Source of the DNA: an uncultured Muribaculaceae bacterium
GTDB lineage: Bacteria > Bacteroidota > Bacteroidia > Bacteroidales > Muribaculaceae
NCBI GenBank assembly: GCA_910578075.1
Contig: CAJTPK010000001.1
Location: 175,867 to 239,866, forward strand
DNA length: 64,000 nt
Direction: 5' to 3'
Shown: positions 26,650-35,767 of the stretch, in pieces
Layout of the letters: each line of letters opens with the position of its first letter
How positions within the stretch are numbered: position 1 is the first letter of the stretch
Notes under the pieces: generated by a model
Databases searched by the model: none
What the model was told of the DNA's origin: nothing
What the model saw: the letters and a program-made list of their open reading frames with translations, nothing else
Made by a program: the position numbers and the translations under genes

Positions 26650-27570
26650 ATGAAAAGAACTGACTTGACAATCTTTTGCGGAATCATAGGACTGATTCTT
26701 GCCGGTTGCTCCAAGGAGCCGGGGAACAACAGCATTACCCCTACCCCCCCGGAACCGGCTCCCGGTCCGGCGCAAAAGATGGAGATAAAAATCAATCCTT
26801 CACTGTCGCAGACCAAAGCAACAGACTATGGTTTTGAAACCGGTGACTGCATCGGCCTTTACGTTGTCAATTATAACAGCAATACACCGGGTAGCCTTCA
26901 GAACAGTGGTAACCATGTGGACAATATGCGTCACACATATTCCGGCAACTGGGTTCCAGACAATAAGATATACTGGGAGGATGGAAAAACGCACGCTGAT
27001 ATATACATGTATTATCCCTATACAACAGTTTCCTCCGTATCAGCCATGCCATTCAGTGTAAAGGCAGACCAGAGCAACGAAGCAAACTATAAAGCTTCAG
27101 ATCTTATGATTGGTAAGACTACCAATGTAGCCCCGACAGAATCAGCAGTAAGCATAGTTGCACATCATGTAATGAGCCGGATTTCAATCAATATAGAGGC
27201 TGGCAATGGATTCACCAGTGAAAGTCTTGCAAAGGCTGATGTGTCAGTAAAAATAAACGGAATACGCACCGGAGCCTCTATAAACATCGCGAATGCATCT
27301 GTTTCTGTCTCAGGAAATCCAACGAGCATAATTCCCTATAAGTCGAATGGATCCTACAGAGCACTGATTGTTCCACAGACAGTTGACAATGGAAATCTAA
27401 TTACAGTTACAGTAGATGGCAAAGACTATAATCTCAAGAAGGGATTCACTTTCGAGGGTGGTAAAAACCATAATTTCACAGTCACCCTCAGCAAAACCTC
27501 AACCGGAGTCAATGTGACAATCGGTGCATGGGATAACGACGGGACTGACAACGGTGGAACAGCCGAATAA
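26650..27570 (+). CDS. fimbrillin-family (Mfa-like) lipoprotein
   Basis: A 306-residue lipoprotein with lipobox LAGC and a Pro-rich linker (TPTPPEPAPGP). The body matches the Bacteroidales fimbrillin family (Mfa_like_1 type). Visible marks are FETGDCIGLYVVNY near residue 60, IYWEDGKTHADIYMYYPYT, the SVKADQS and ASDLMIGKT elements, and SIVAHHVMSRISINIEAG before the second half. Such proteins form or cap type V pili or act as surface lipoproteins. No usher, anchor or accessory pilus gene is nearby except its two relatives at 27601 and 31173. It is the first gene of a run of eight. The 30-base gap to the next gene suggests cotranscription. Confidence 0.85.
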   Translation: MKRTDLTIFCGIIGLILAGCSKEPGNNSITPTPPEPAPGPAQKMEIKINPSLSQTKATDYGFETGDCIGLYVVNYNSNTPGSLQNSGNHVDNMRHTYSGNWVPDNKIYWEDGKTHADIYMYYPYTTVSSVSAMPFSVKADQSNEANYKASDLMIGKTTNVAPTESAVSIVAHHVMSRISINIEAGNGFTSESLAKADVSVKINGIRTGASINIANASVSVSGNPTSIIPYKSNGSYRALIVPQTVDNGNLITVTVDGKDYNLKKGFTFEGGKNHNFTVTLSKTSTGVNVTIGAWDNDGTDNGGTAE

Positions 27571-27600
27571 TCATCGAACGCCAAATAACACATCAGACTT

Positions 27601-30600
27601 ATGAAATACAAAAAACAACTATCAGTGGTCGCTTTAAGTGTATTGGCACTGTCGTCATGCACTTATGATGAGTTTGACTCACCACAGAATAACACGGACG
27701 GGGAATTAAAAATATCTTTGTCCGGTTCCATTACGCAGGAGGCCGTAACACGAGCCAATGATGACGGCTTCGCACACGGTGATGTAATGGGCGTATATAT
27801 CGTGGATTATCAAGGAAACAATCCAGGAACTCTCCTGTCCAAAGGTAACCGTGGAGACAATGTGCGTCACACTTTCGATGAGAATGCGTACCGCTGGAAT
27901 TCAGCATATGATCTCTATTGGAAAGACAAACATACTCGCATCGACGTGTATGGCTATTACCCTGTTGCCTCTCCTGAAGATGTCAATTCATTCCCCTTCA
28001 CTGTGCAATACGACCAGAGTAAAATGCCTGAAGACGGAACTATGGGTAACTACGAAGCATCAGACTTCCTGTGGGGTAAAACGGGAGGAGTAGAGCCGAC
28101 TACAAGCGTTATACGCCTTCCGCTTTCACACCGCATGGCCAATGCTCGCGTTACACTCGTCGAGGGCTCGGGCTTTGCCGATGGTGAATGGGCAGACACC
28201 AAGAAACAGGTTTTGGTTAGCAATACGATCCAATCCTCTGTGATTGACCTCAGCACGGGCATCGTGACTCCAACAGGGGATGTAGGTGCAAACTCCATTA
28301 TCCCATCAAACAGAGGGGATGAATGGAGAGCGATCGTTGTTCCTCAATCAATCGCTGCAGGCACACAGATGTTCAGCATAACCATCGGTGGAATACCATA
28401 TAAGTTTACCAAAAACGAGAACTTTGAATATGTGGCTGGCAAGATGAATAACTTCTCCATCCGTGTGGACAAGAAAACGCCACAGGGACAATATGCATTG
28501 ACCCTTATAGGAGAAAGTATCACGCCATGGGAAAATGACCTGGTCAGCCATGATGCCACATCGAAAGAATATGTGATAGTAAACTCAACTCCCGGTAGCC
28601 TTAAAGAAGCGATAACTGCCGCAGGGAAAGATTACACAACACTTAAGAACCTCAAGATAACAGGTGAGATTAACGCATACGACTTCTATTTTATGCGCGA
28701 TGAGATGCCTGCTCTTCAAGCATTAAATCTCAAAGAAGTCAGGATTAAGGAAGCTTTAAACAATACAGGCAATTCTAATTATGGTGGTAAAAATTTAGAT
28801 GATCAGATTCCTAACGGAGCATTCTATACAAATGCTACTAATAACGGTAAGGCAAGTTTGAATCGTATTGTTCTCCCGGATGCTCTTAAATCCATCGGCG
28901 CACGAGCATTCTACGGTTGCCGTAACTTGACAGGTTCTCTTATCATTCCCGAAGGTGTCGTTGATATTCAAATGGGAGCATTCACAGGATGCAGATCTCT
29001 TACCGGATCCCTCTCACTTCCTTCTACTCTCAAATATATAGGAACATATCAAGAGGAAAATGGTGAATTCAGTGAAATGAAAGACGCAGGTCTTGATTAT
29101 TATCACGGTGTCTTCTCCGGTTGCGGATTTACGTGCGAATTAATTATACCGGATAACGTTGAAATTATCCGTGGTTATGCATTCGACAATTGCAAGGGAT
29201 TATATGGAAATCTCCGGCTACCTCATAATCTTCGTTATTTAGGGGAACGAGCATTTTTTATGTGTAAAAATCTTTCTGGTTCTTTAGAAATTCCGCAGGG
29301 GATAACGGATATACCTGCTGAATCATTTATGGATTGTGGATTTGATGGAACTCTTAAACTACATGATGGCATAATCTCTATCGGAACCAGTGCATTTAGT
29401 GGGTGTAACTTCAAAGGTGAGCTCTCATTACCTAAGAATCTCACAGTTATTAACGACAATGTATTCTACAATTGCGATTTTTCAGGGGAACTGAAACTGC
29501 CAAAATCGTTGGTAACCATAGGTGATAAAGCATTTGCCTACAATTGGCGACTCATGGGAACCCTTGAATTCGGTGAGGGTTTGTTAACAATTGGTGCCGG
29601 TGCGTTTGCTCATTGCCGTAGCATTGAAGGTCTTGTGTTCCCGGAGAGTCTTGAAAACATCAGATATGAAGCAAGTTATTATGAGGATGGAGGAGCATTT
29701 CAAGGATGCTATGGAATCGGCTCTATCGTAAGCAAGAGTGAAATACCTCCATATATTCAGCAAGGGGCTTTCGATGGTGTCGCTAAGGACAATTTTGCTC
29801 TGGAAGTGCCGGAAACATCTATTGTGCAGTATCAAGCAGCTGCAGGATGGCGTGACTTCAAGCGAATCGCCGCACATCATGAGCTTGTTTGTCGTCCGTC
29901 AGTTGCATGTGCACTCTCCACTGAGCATAAACAGACACTCGTAATCGATGCGGAAGGTGAATGGGAGCTTGAATCCAAGCCGGACTGGTGCGCATTGTCA
30001 CAGACATCGGGCGCATCAAAAGCGGAGGTTACTCTTACCATCAGACAGACATCCGCCAATAGCGAACCGCGCGAAGGTGATGTTGTGTTCCGCCTGAAGG
30101 GGAAAGATTATACACATAAATGTCACGTCACACAATACGGTTACGAATATGGTGAAGACGAATATCTGACACTGCAGAAAGCAACACGCGGCAATAACGG
30201 CGGAATCAACATCGTGATACTTGGCGATGGTTATGATGCAAAGGATATAGCGGAAGGCACATACCTAAAGGATATGAAAGAGGAAATAGAATATTTCTTC
30301 GGAATAGAGCCATACACATCTTATCGGGATTATTTTAACGTATATACCACTTTCCCACTATCTACAGAAACAGGTGTTGGAACAGTAAACACAATACGTT
30401 ACAACCGATTCAACACTACATATACCGGTGGAGTGGGTCTGCGCTGCGATTATGATGCAGTGTTTGAATATGCTATGAAAGCTCCTACTGTAAACGCATC
30501 AAACATTGATCAGACACTAATCATAATTGTACCAAACAGCACGGACTATGGCGGTATATGCCAGATGTGGGAAACCGGAGCTGCAATAGCTTTCTGCCCC

Positions 30601-31176
30601 AAGAGCACATACGGCTATCCTCTTGATTCGAGAGGCGTGATACAACATGAGGCAGGTGGACACGGCTTTGGAAAGTTAGCAGATGAGTATATCTATCACA
30701 ATGCATTTATTGATTATTGCGATTGCACATGTTGCGGACATGTAGACGCAATAAAATCATCTAAATCATTAGGATGGTATGACAATATCGAATTGACCGG
30801 AAAGATGCATGAAGTGGGCTGGAGCCATCTTATATTTGATCCAAGGTATAGTGATGTCGTGGATATATTCGAAGGTGGATATATGCATAGCAGAGGCATA
30901 TACCGTTCAGAACAAAATAGCTGCATGAATAACAACATACCTTATCACAGCACTATCAGCCGCGAAAGTATTGTAAAAAGGATCAAACGCTATGCCGGAG
31001 AGACTTACAGTTTCGAGGAGTTCGTTGCCAATGACAAGAAAACAGCCGGCAGCGTGACAAGAAGCGCAGATATATCAAATAACACCAAACCTATCCACAA
31101 TTTCGCTCCGGTTGTGCATAAAGGCAGTCCGCTGAAGAAATCGTTTAGGAAATCGAAAAAACATTATAGCAAATGA
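27601..31176 (+). CDS. multidomain surface lipoprotein: fimbrillin-like head, BspA repeats, BACON-like segment, M64-type metallopeptidase
   Basis: A 1191-residue lipoprotein (lipobox LSSC). Residues about 30-310 repeat the fimbrillin pattern of the gene upstream (FAHGDVMGVYIVDYQGNNPG, DVYGYYPV, ASDFLWGKTGG, LPLSHRMANARVTL). Residues about 370-740 are BspA-like leucine-rich repeats (IGARAFYGCRNLTGSLIIP and many similar units). Residues about 765-855 look like a BACON-type sandwich. Residues about 860-1130 resemble M64 (IgA-protease-like) peptidases: INIVILGDGYDAKDI, then HEAGGHGFGKLADEY with H1016, E1017, H1021, D1028 and E1029, and later SCMNN. The first His-Glu pair is separated from the next His by three residues instead of two, so activity needs proof. 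The gene overlaps its successor by four bases. Confidence 0.8.
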   Translation: MKYKKQLSVVALSVLALSSCTYDEFDSPQNNTDGELKISLSGSITQEAVTRANDDGFAHGDVMGVYIVDYQGNNPGTLLSKGNRGDNVRHTFDENAYRWNSAYDLYWKDKHTRIDVYGYYPVASPEDVNSFPFTVQYDQSKMPEDGTMGNYEASDFLWGKTGGVEPTTSVIRLPLSHRMANARVTLVEGSGFADGEWADTKKQVLVSNTIQSSVIDLSTGIVTPTGDVGANSIIPSNRGDEWRAIVVPQSIAAGTQMFSITIGGIPYKFTKNENFEYVAGKMNNFSIRVDKKTPQGQYALTLIGESITPWENDLVSHDATSKEYVIVNSTPGSLKEAITAAGKDYTTLKNLKITGEINAYDFYFMRDEMPALQALNLKEVRIKEALNNTGNSNYGGKNLDDQIPNGAFYTNATNNGKASLNRIVLPDALKSIGARAFYGCRNLTGSLIIPEGVVDIQMGAFTGCRSLTGSLSLPSTLKYIGTYQEENGEFSEMKDAGLDYYHGVFSGCGFTCELIIPDNVEIIRGYAFDNCKGLYGNLRLPHNLRYLGERAFFMCKNLSGSLEIPQGITDIPAESFMDCGFDGTLKLHDGIISIGTSAFSGCNFKGELSLPKNLTVINDNVFYNCDFSGELKLPKSLVTIGDKAFAYNWRLMGTLEFGEGLLTIGAGAFAHCRSIEGLVFPESLENIRYEASYYEDGGAFQGCYGIGSIVSKSEIPPYIQQGAFDGVAKDNFALEVPETSIVQYQAAAGWRDFKRIAAHHELVCRPSVACALSTEHKQTLVIDAEGEWELESKPDWCALSQTSGASKAEVTLTIRQTSANSEPREGDVVFRLKGKDYTHKCHVTQYGYEYGEDEYLTLQKATRGNNGGINIVILGDGYDAKDIAEGTYLKDMKEEIEYFFGIEPYTSYRDYFNVYTTFPLSTETGVGTVNTIRYNRFNTTYTGGVGLRCDYDAVFEYAMKAPTVNASNIDQTLIIIVPNSTDYGGICQMWETGAAIAFCPKSTYGYPLDSRGVIQHEAGGHGFGKLADEYIYHNAFIDYCDCTCCGHVDAIKSSKSLGWYDNIELTGKMHEVGWSHLIFDPRYSDVVDIFEGGYMHSRGIYRSEQNSCMNNNIPYHSTISRESIVKRIKRYAGETYSFEEFVANDKKTAGSVTRSADISNNTKPIHNFAPVVHKGSPLKKSFRKSKKHYSK

Positions 31177-32063
31177 AAAACAATATTATATCAGGCATAA
31201 TCGTTGCAGTATTGGGTATCGGATTCTCTTCTTGCTCGGAAGAGAATCCGGCAATCCCGGAAACAACACCCTCCGGCAAACTGAAGATGGCTTTCAATTT
31301 TAGTCACCCCTCTACCCGTGCGACAGAAACTGCATTCGAAACGGGAGATATGGTAGGACTTTATGTAAGCAAAACTGATTCTCCTCTTGAAATTGCCGGA
31401 AATGTGGTGAATAATGAGAAGGTAACTTTCAATGGCAGCTCCTGGGATTTCTCTCGGCAGCTTTATTGGAACAATGGCAATTACAACGCATACGGATACT
31501 ACCCATACACAGGTGATGTCAGCTCGATATCGGATTTTCCATATTCAGTGGAAACAGACCAAAGCATAGCTGCATCTGGTCAATCTCTGTCTGGCTACGA
31601 AAAATCTGACTTCCTTTATGCTTCGGCAAAAGGAATAGAAGCTTCTGACAAACCGGTGAATCTGTCGTTCAGGCATATCATGAGCAAGATATCAATACGG
31701 ATGATAAAGGGTGAGGACTACGAGGGAGAACTTCCTGAAAAAGCGGATGTCTACATTCACAATACTGTTCCATCCGCAACAATTGACCTTTCAGTCGGTA
31801 TTGCCACCAAGAATCCCAAAGGTGTCCAGAAAACCATCAAGGCACGTCCCTCCGGTTTTTATACATATTCCGCCATTGTAGTGCCACAAAGACTTGAGAA
31901 CAGAGTGCCGCTTATAGAGGTGGTAATGAATGGAGTGTCTTACCTATATGAAAGTAAATTCTTGTTCAAACAGGGTATCCATCACGTAGTAAATCTCGTG
32001 ATCGACAAAAATCCTGATCAGATCAAGATTGAAATCGGAGGTGAGATTACTGATTGGAATTAA
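31173..32063 (+). CDS. fimbrillin-family lipoprotein
   Basis: A 296-residue lipoprotein (lipobox FSSC). It carries the same fimbrillin marks as the two genes before it: FETGDMVGLYVSKT, LYWNNGNYNAYGYYPYTGD, VETDQSIA, KSDFLYASAKG and LSFRHIMSKISIRMIKG. Its start overlaps the stop of the peptidase gene (ATGA), so the two are translationally coupled. It could be a partner or cap subunit for the peptidase lipoprotein. No further functional domain is visible. Confidence 0.85.
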   Translation: MKNNIISGIIVAVLGIGFSSCSEENPAIPETTPSGKLKMAFNFSHPSTRATETAFETGDMVGLYVSKTDSPLEIAGNVVNNEKVTFNGSSWDFSRQLYWNNGNYNAYGYYPYTGDVSSISDFPYSVETDQSIAASGQSLSGYEKSDFLYASAKGIEASDKPVNLSFRHIMSKISIRMIKGEDYEGELPEKADVYIHNTVPSATIDLSVGIATKNPKGVQKTIKARPSGFYTYSAIVVPQRLENRVPLIEVVMNGVSYLYESKFLFKQGIHHVVNLVIDKNPDQIKIEIGGEITDWN

Positions 32064-32070
32064 TTATTGA

Positions 32071-33105
32071 ATGAATAAAAAAAGACAGTTACTCAACATA
32101 CTATTATTTGCACTTGCCATCACGTTAGGGGGCTTGGCAGTCTGGTTATTCAGGCTGCCTCCTCTTGCGTTATCCCCTATCCCTGACGAAACAGGATTCG
32201 GTATATACGAAAACAGGGAACTGGTGGAAAGACACAGTTCCGGTGGTCAATGCTCATACGTTGTCAAGGACTCGACAGGTAACTTTCTTTTTAACATTCC
32301 TCTAAAAGACTGTATACTTGATTTCAGATATAGAAACGGCAGATTGAAGTTTCATGACAATGCTTCGAGTCGCGACGGTTATATAGACACAACCGGATAT
32401 ATTACTCTCGAGCCGGCTAATCACACCGATATGATGACCGGAACATCATTAAGTTCCTATTTACCGACAGATAGTGTTACAAATACTAAAACAGACACAA
32501 ATGCCCGGACAAAAACGGACTCCTCAAATTTCAAAGATGCTGATTTAAGCAAAATGACTTTGAGTCATCCATTCGGTAAGGAAGCTAAGAAGATACTGAG
32601 CGGAAAACTTGAACTCAATGATTCATTGAGCAGACGAAAGATTTTAAGCTATTGTGAGCATCTTCGGTCAGCATACGTAACGAAAGATCTTGATTTCATA
32701 AGACAAGTTTTCAGCGATGATGCGCTGATCATCGTAGGGCATACTGTCAAGACAGATGATTCATCGAGATCGATTCCCGGATATCATGAGAAAGTTTATT
32801 ACAGCATCCGTTCCAAACAAGAGTATCTGCAAAAGCTGGCCGCATCGTTTGCGTCAAACAAGGGTATTGACATGGAATTCTCTGATTTCAATATAATGCG
32901 CCATCCTACGATTGTCGGTATCTATGGTGTGACCTTACATCAGAGATATAAAAACGACCGCTACTCCGATGACGGGCACCTTTTCCTTCTTTGGGATTTC
33001 AGAAACCCATCCATGCCGCTCATACATGTACGTACATGGCAGCCACATGCCAATATCAGGAATGGTGAGGAATTAATAGATATAAGCGATTTTAATCTTG
33101 AATAA
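32071..33105 (+). CDS. membrane-anchored protein with C-terminal NTF2-like domain
   Basis: A 344-residue protein with one N-terminal membrane segment (LLFALAITLGGLAVWLF), so most of it should be periplasmic. Residues about 45-120 repeat short strands (GFGIYENRELVERHSSGG, YIDTTGYITLEP). A Thr/Asp-rich linker leads to a C-terminal domain at about 190-344 that fits an NTF2-like fold (LSYCEHLRSAYVTKDLDFIR, FSDDALIIVGH, EYLQKLAASFASNKGIDMEF, VRTWQPHA). I recall similar proteins in Prevotella-like genomes next to the type encoded by the following gene. No catalytic role is known. It lies seven bases behind the fimbrillin gene and three before the next. Confidence 0.65.
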   Translation: MNKKRQLLNILLFALAITLGGLAVWLFRLPPLALSPIPDETGFGIYENRELVERHSSGGQCSYVVKDSTGNFLFNIPLKDCILDFRYRNGRLKFHDNASSRDGYIDTTGYITLEPANHTDMMTGTSLSSYLPTDSVTNTKTDTNARTKTDSSNFKDADLSKMTLSHPFGKEAKKILSGKLELNDSLSRRKILSYCEHLRSAYVTKDLDFIRQVFSDDALIIVGHTVKTDDSSRSIPGYHEKVYYSIRSKQEYLQKLAASFASNKGIDMEFSDFNIMRHPTIVGIYGVTLHQRYKNDRYSDDGHLFLLWDFRNPSMPLIHVRTWQPHANIRNGEELIDISDFNLE

Positions 33106-33108
33106 ACC

Positions 33109-34092
33109 ATGACTTCACCCAGATTACTATATATTCAGATTTTGACGGCAATTGTCATTATATTTTGTCCGATAAATGCCATGGGACAAAAATTTGAAGT
33201 TGCTTCATTCCGGTTGCTGCCTAATGATGTGACAGCTTTCATTAACCCGGTAACTGATCTGAATGGAGAGGATTGCGCTTTGATAAAAGTTCAGGCAAGT
33301 GATGATTTCGCTTTCTCCACTCCTCTTGGCATTGTAAAGCGCATGGATCAGACCGGTGAGATATGGCTGTTTATTCCCAAAGGCTCAAAGAAAATCACTC
33401 TTAAGCATCCGGAATGGGGAGTGCTTCGCGATTTTGCATTCCCGTCAAAGATCGACAGCCATATGACATACGAGTTAAAAATAACCGAACCGGAGGTTCC
33501 ACACCCGAATTCTGAAATACGCACAGTAATCAACACCGTTCGCGATACATTGGTACTAACAAAAGTCGATACTCTTGTGGTGACAAAGCCTATAATTCGT
33601 ATCCCATTCTCATTCACGACAATTGCCACAATTGGATTCGGAGGAAATACAAACACCGTATCAGGTGGCGTAATGTTGACAGCCATGAGAAGACATGGAG
33701 GCTGGTTCCATGTCCAGTCGGATTTTGGCAAAATTGGAAACACATCGGCAACATGCGACAAAACGGGATACATCGACGGCACAATGCCTTTCTACACTGG
33801 TAAAACTAAGCACAGCTGTCTACAACTTACGGCAGGTGCTATTCACAGACTCTCTTCTAAAGTAAGTATTTTTGAAGGAGCCGGATATGGATATACTGCC
33901 GTGGCATGGCAACTGGCTGAATCAGAAGGAGGTGGATATGTAAAGAACAATCATTACTCCAGGAAAAGTGTAATGTTTGAGGCTGGTGCCATACTTACAT
34001 TGAAAAAAATGGCAATTTCAGCTTCTGTGAGTTCAATTGCCGGAAAACAATGGTTTGGTTCCATCGGCATAGGTTATAAATTCGGTAAATGA
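33109..34092 (+). CDS. exported protein with PEGA-like N-terminal and barrel-like C-terminal part
   Basis: A 327-residue protein with a signal peptide ending AMGQ. Residues about 28-130 contain FEVASFRLLPNDVTAFINPV and the downstream strands EIWLFIPKGSKKITLKHPEW, which recall PEGA-like surface domains. A short linker is followed by about 160 residues of alternating aromatic and small residues ending GSIGIGYKFGK, which suggests a small outer-membrane barrel. I know no named function. It is tightly packed (three-base gaps on both sides) between the NTF2-like and the FN3/BspA genes, so it is probably part of the same surface assembly. Confidence 0.6.
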   Translation: MTSPRLLYIQILTAIVIIFCPINAMGQKFEVASFRLLPNDVTAFINPVTDLNGEDCALIKVQASDDFAFSTPLGIVKRMDQTGEIWLFIPKGSKKITLKHPEWGVLRDFAFPSKIDSHMTYELKITEPEVPHPNSEIRTVINTVRDTLVLTKVDTLVVTKPIIRIPFSFTTIATIGFGGNTNTVSGGVMLTAMRRHGGWFHVQSDFGKIGNTSATCDKTGYIDGTMPFYTGKTKHSCLQLTAGAIHRLSSKVSIFEGAGYGYTAVAWQLAESEGGGYVKNNHYSRKSVMFEAGAILTLKKMAISASVSSIAGKQWFGSIGIGYKFGK

Positions 34093-34095
34093 CAA

Positions 34096-35742
34096 ATGTT
34101 TATGAAATCATTTGCAAATAATATTTATTCATCAATCCTATTAATTATAGCATTTGCTTCCGGCGGATGCTCGAAGACTGATGGACCTCAGAATCTTGAG
34201 CCCGAAATCACACTGCTTGATGCATATGATATCACACGAACAGAGGCGACTCTCTCTGCAAAAATCATAAAGCATGGCGCAGGGAAACTATCATATATCT
34301 TTTTTAGATATGGAGATAAACCGGATATGACAAACAGGACAGAAGAAATATCCTCGCCATCTGATATCGTGACCATACGAATCACAGATCTTAAACCGGG
34401 CACTACATATCATTTCCAGGCAACAGGCGGAAACGGCAATGCACATCTCGAATCCGGACAATTGTCATTCACTACCATTCCGAATGACAAACCTTCCGTT
34501 TCGGGATTGGAGATCCTTTCATCCGGACCAACAGCTGTCATCATTGGGTTTAACATTATAGAAGATGGTGGTGAAAACATTATTGATGCCGGATGCTATG
34601 TGAAGGACAATACAACCGACAATGAAGTGCGTCATACTATAGATGCTAATGGAATTCAAACCGGGAAAATCAGGATGGTGCTGACTTCTCTTACTCCTCT
34701 TACATCGTATTCATTAACACCCTTCGCCACCAACGCCATAGGAGAGACAAAAGGTGAAAATATCATTTTCTCAACCGGCAACACGGTTTCGCTATCATCA
34801 CCCGGAGATCTTCCGGAAATACTCGGAAAGAATGATTCTGGATTTTCTTCCATTTCCATATCCGGAAAGATGAATGGCACTGATTTCAGATTTCTTCGCA
34901 GACTCCTTAATGCTCCTCTGCAGCCTGGTGAGGACGCGATCATCAGCAGCTTGAATACAATTGATTTATCTGACGCGCACATTGTTGAAGGTGGTGAAAG
35001 CTTTGACGGCAGTCGATATACCTCCGCTAACACAATATCATCCGGGTTATTCGCAAATTGCCTGAATCTTAAGGAGATTATGATTCCATACTCCTCTACA
35101 CAATTACAACGTGACGCATTCAAGGGGTGTAATAATCTCAAATCTTTAACAATAACACCTAATATAACAAATCTTCTCCCCTCCTCTGATTGCATTAATC
35201 TCGAGCGCATTCTGGTTACAGAAGGAAATCTTAAATATATGAGTATTGATGGAGTTCTTTATAATTCCAATGCTACTGAAATATTATGGTTTCCTCAGGG
35301 GAAAAGTGGACGATTCAGTTTGCCGGAGTCTGTGACTGAAATAATGGAGAATGCCTTCAGAGGTACCAAAATAACAACATTAATATTACCTCCCGGATTA
35401 AAATCTATAGCGCGAGGTGCTTTTTCTGAATCATCACTTCAGGAAATATCCATGCCTGCGCTACTTACAAACATTTCTGAATCGATGTTCCAAGACTGTA
35501 AGAATCTTAAGACAGTAAGATTCGGAAGCATGACACAGTTTTTCGGGAATTATGTTTTTGATGGTTGTCCTCTTGAAGATATCTATATGGAATCACAATT
35601 GCCACCATATATTTCATCAGATACTTTCACAAACAACACAGACTTATTCAAAACATGCACACTTCATGTGCCGTCTGCCTCGAAGAAGATATATAGAAAC
35701 CATCAGCAGTGGGGAAAATTTGACAATATAGTGGAGTTGTGA
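34096..35742 (+). CDS. FN3 / BspA-like leucine-rich repeat lipoprotein
   Basis: A 548-residue lipoprotein (lipobox SGGC at about residue 27). Two fibronectin type III-like modules lie at about 35-130 and 132-225 (TRTEATLSAKIIKHG, LKPGTTYHFQATGGNG, LTPLTSYSLTPFATNAIGE). BspA-type leucine-rich repeats follow at about 270-535 (FANCLNLKEIMIPYSSTQL, ITTLILPPGLKSIARGAF). The repeats resemble those of the 27601 protein, and the last units (PPYISSDTFTNN, LHVPSASKKIY) match the way that region ends. Expected role: adhesion or protein binding at the cell surface. Some Bacteroidales surface proteins join such modules, but this combination has no assigned ligand. Confidence 0.8.
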   Translation: MFMKSFANNIYSSILLIIAFASGGCSKTDGPQNLEPEITLLDAYDITRTEATLSAKIIKHGAGKLSYIFFRYGDKPDMTNRTEEISSPSDIVTIRITDLKPGTTYHFQATGGNGNAHLESGQLSFTTIPNDKPSVSGLEILSSGPTAVIIGFNIIEDGGENIIDAGCYVKDNTTDNEVRHTIDANGIQTGKIRMVLTSLTPLTSYSLTPFATNAIGETKGENIIFSTGNTVSLSSPGDLPEILGKNDSGFSSISISGKMNGTDFRFLRRLLNAPLQPGEDAIISSLNTIDLSDAHIVEGGESFDGSRYTSANTISSGLFANCLNLKEIMIPYSSTQLQRDAFKGCNNLKSLTITPNITNLLPSSDCINLERILVTEGNLKYMSIDGVLYNSNATEILWFPQGKSGRFSLPESVTEIMENAFRGTKITTLILPPGLKSIARGAFSESSLQEISMPALLTNISESMFQDCKNLKTVRFGSMTQFFGNYVFDGCPLEDIYMESQLPPYISSDTFTNNTDLFKTCTLHVPSASKKIYRNHQQWGKFDNIVEL

Positions 35743-35767
35743 ACATGCACTAAATCTGACACACCGA

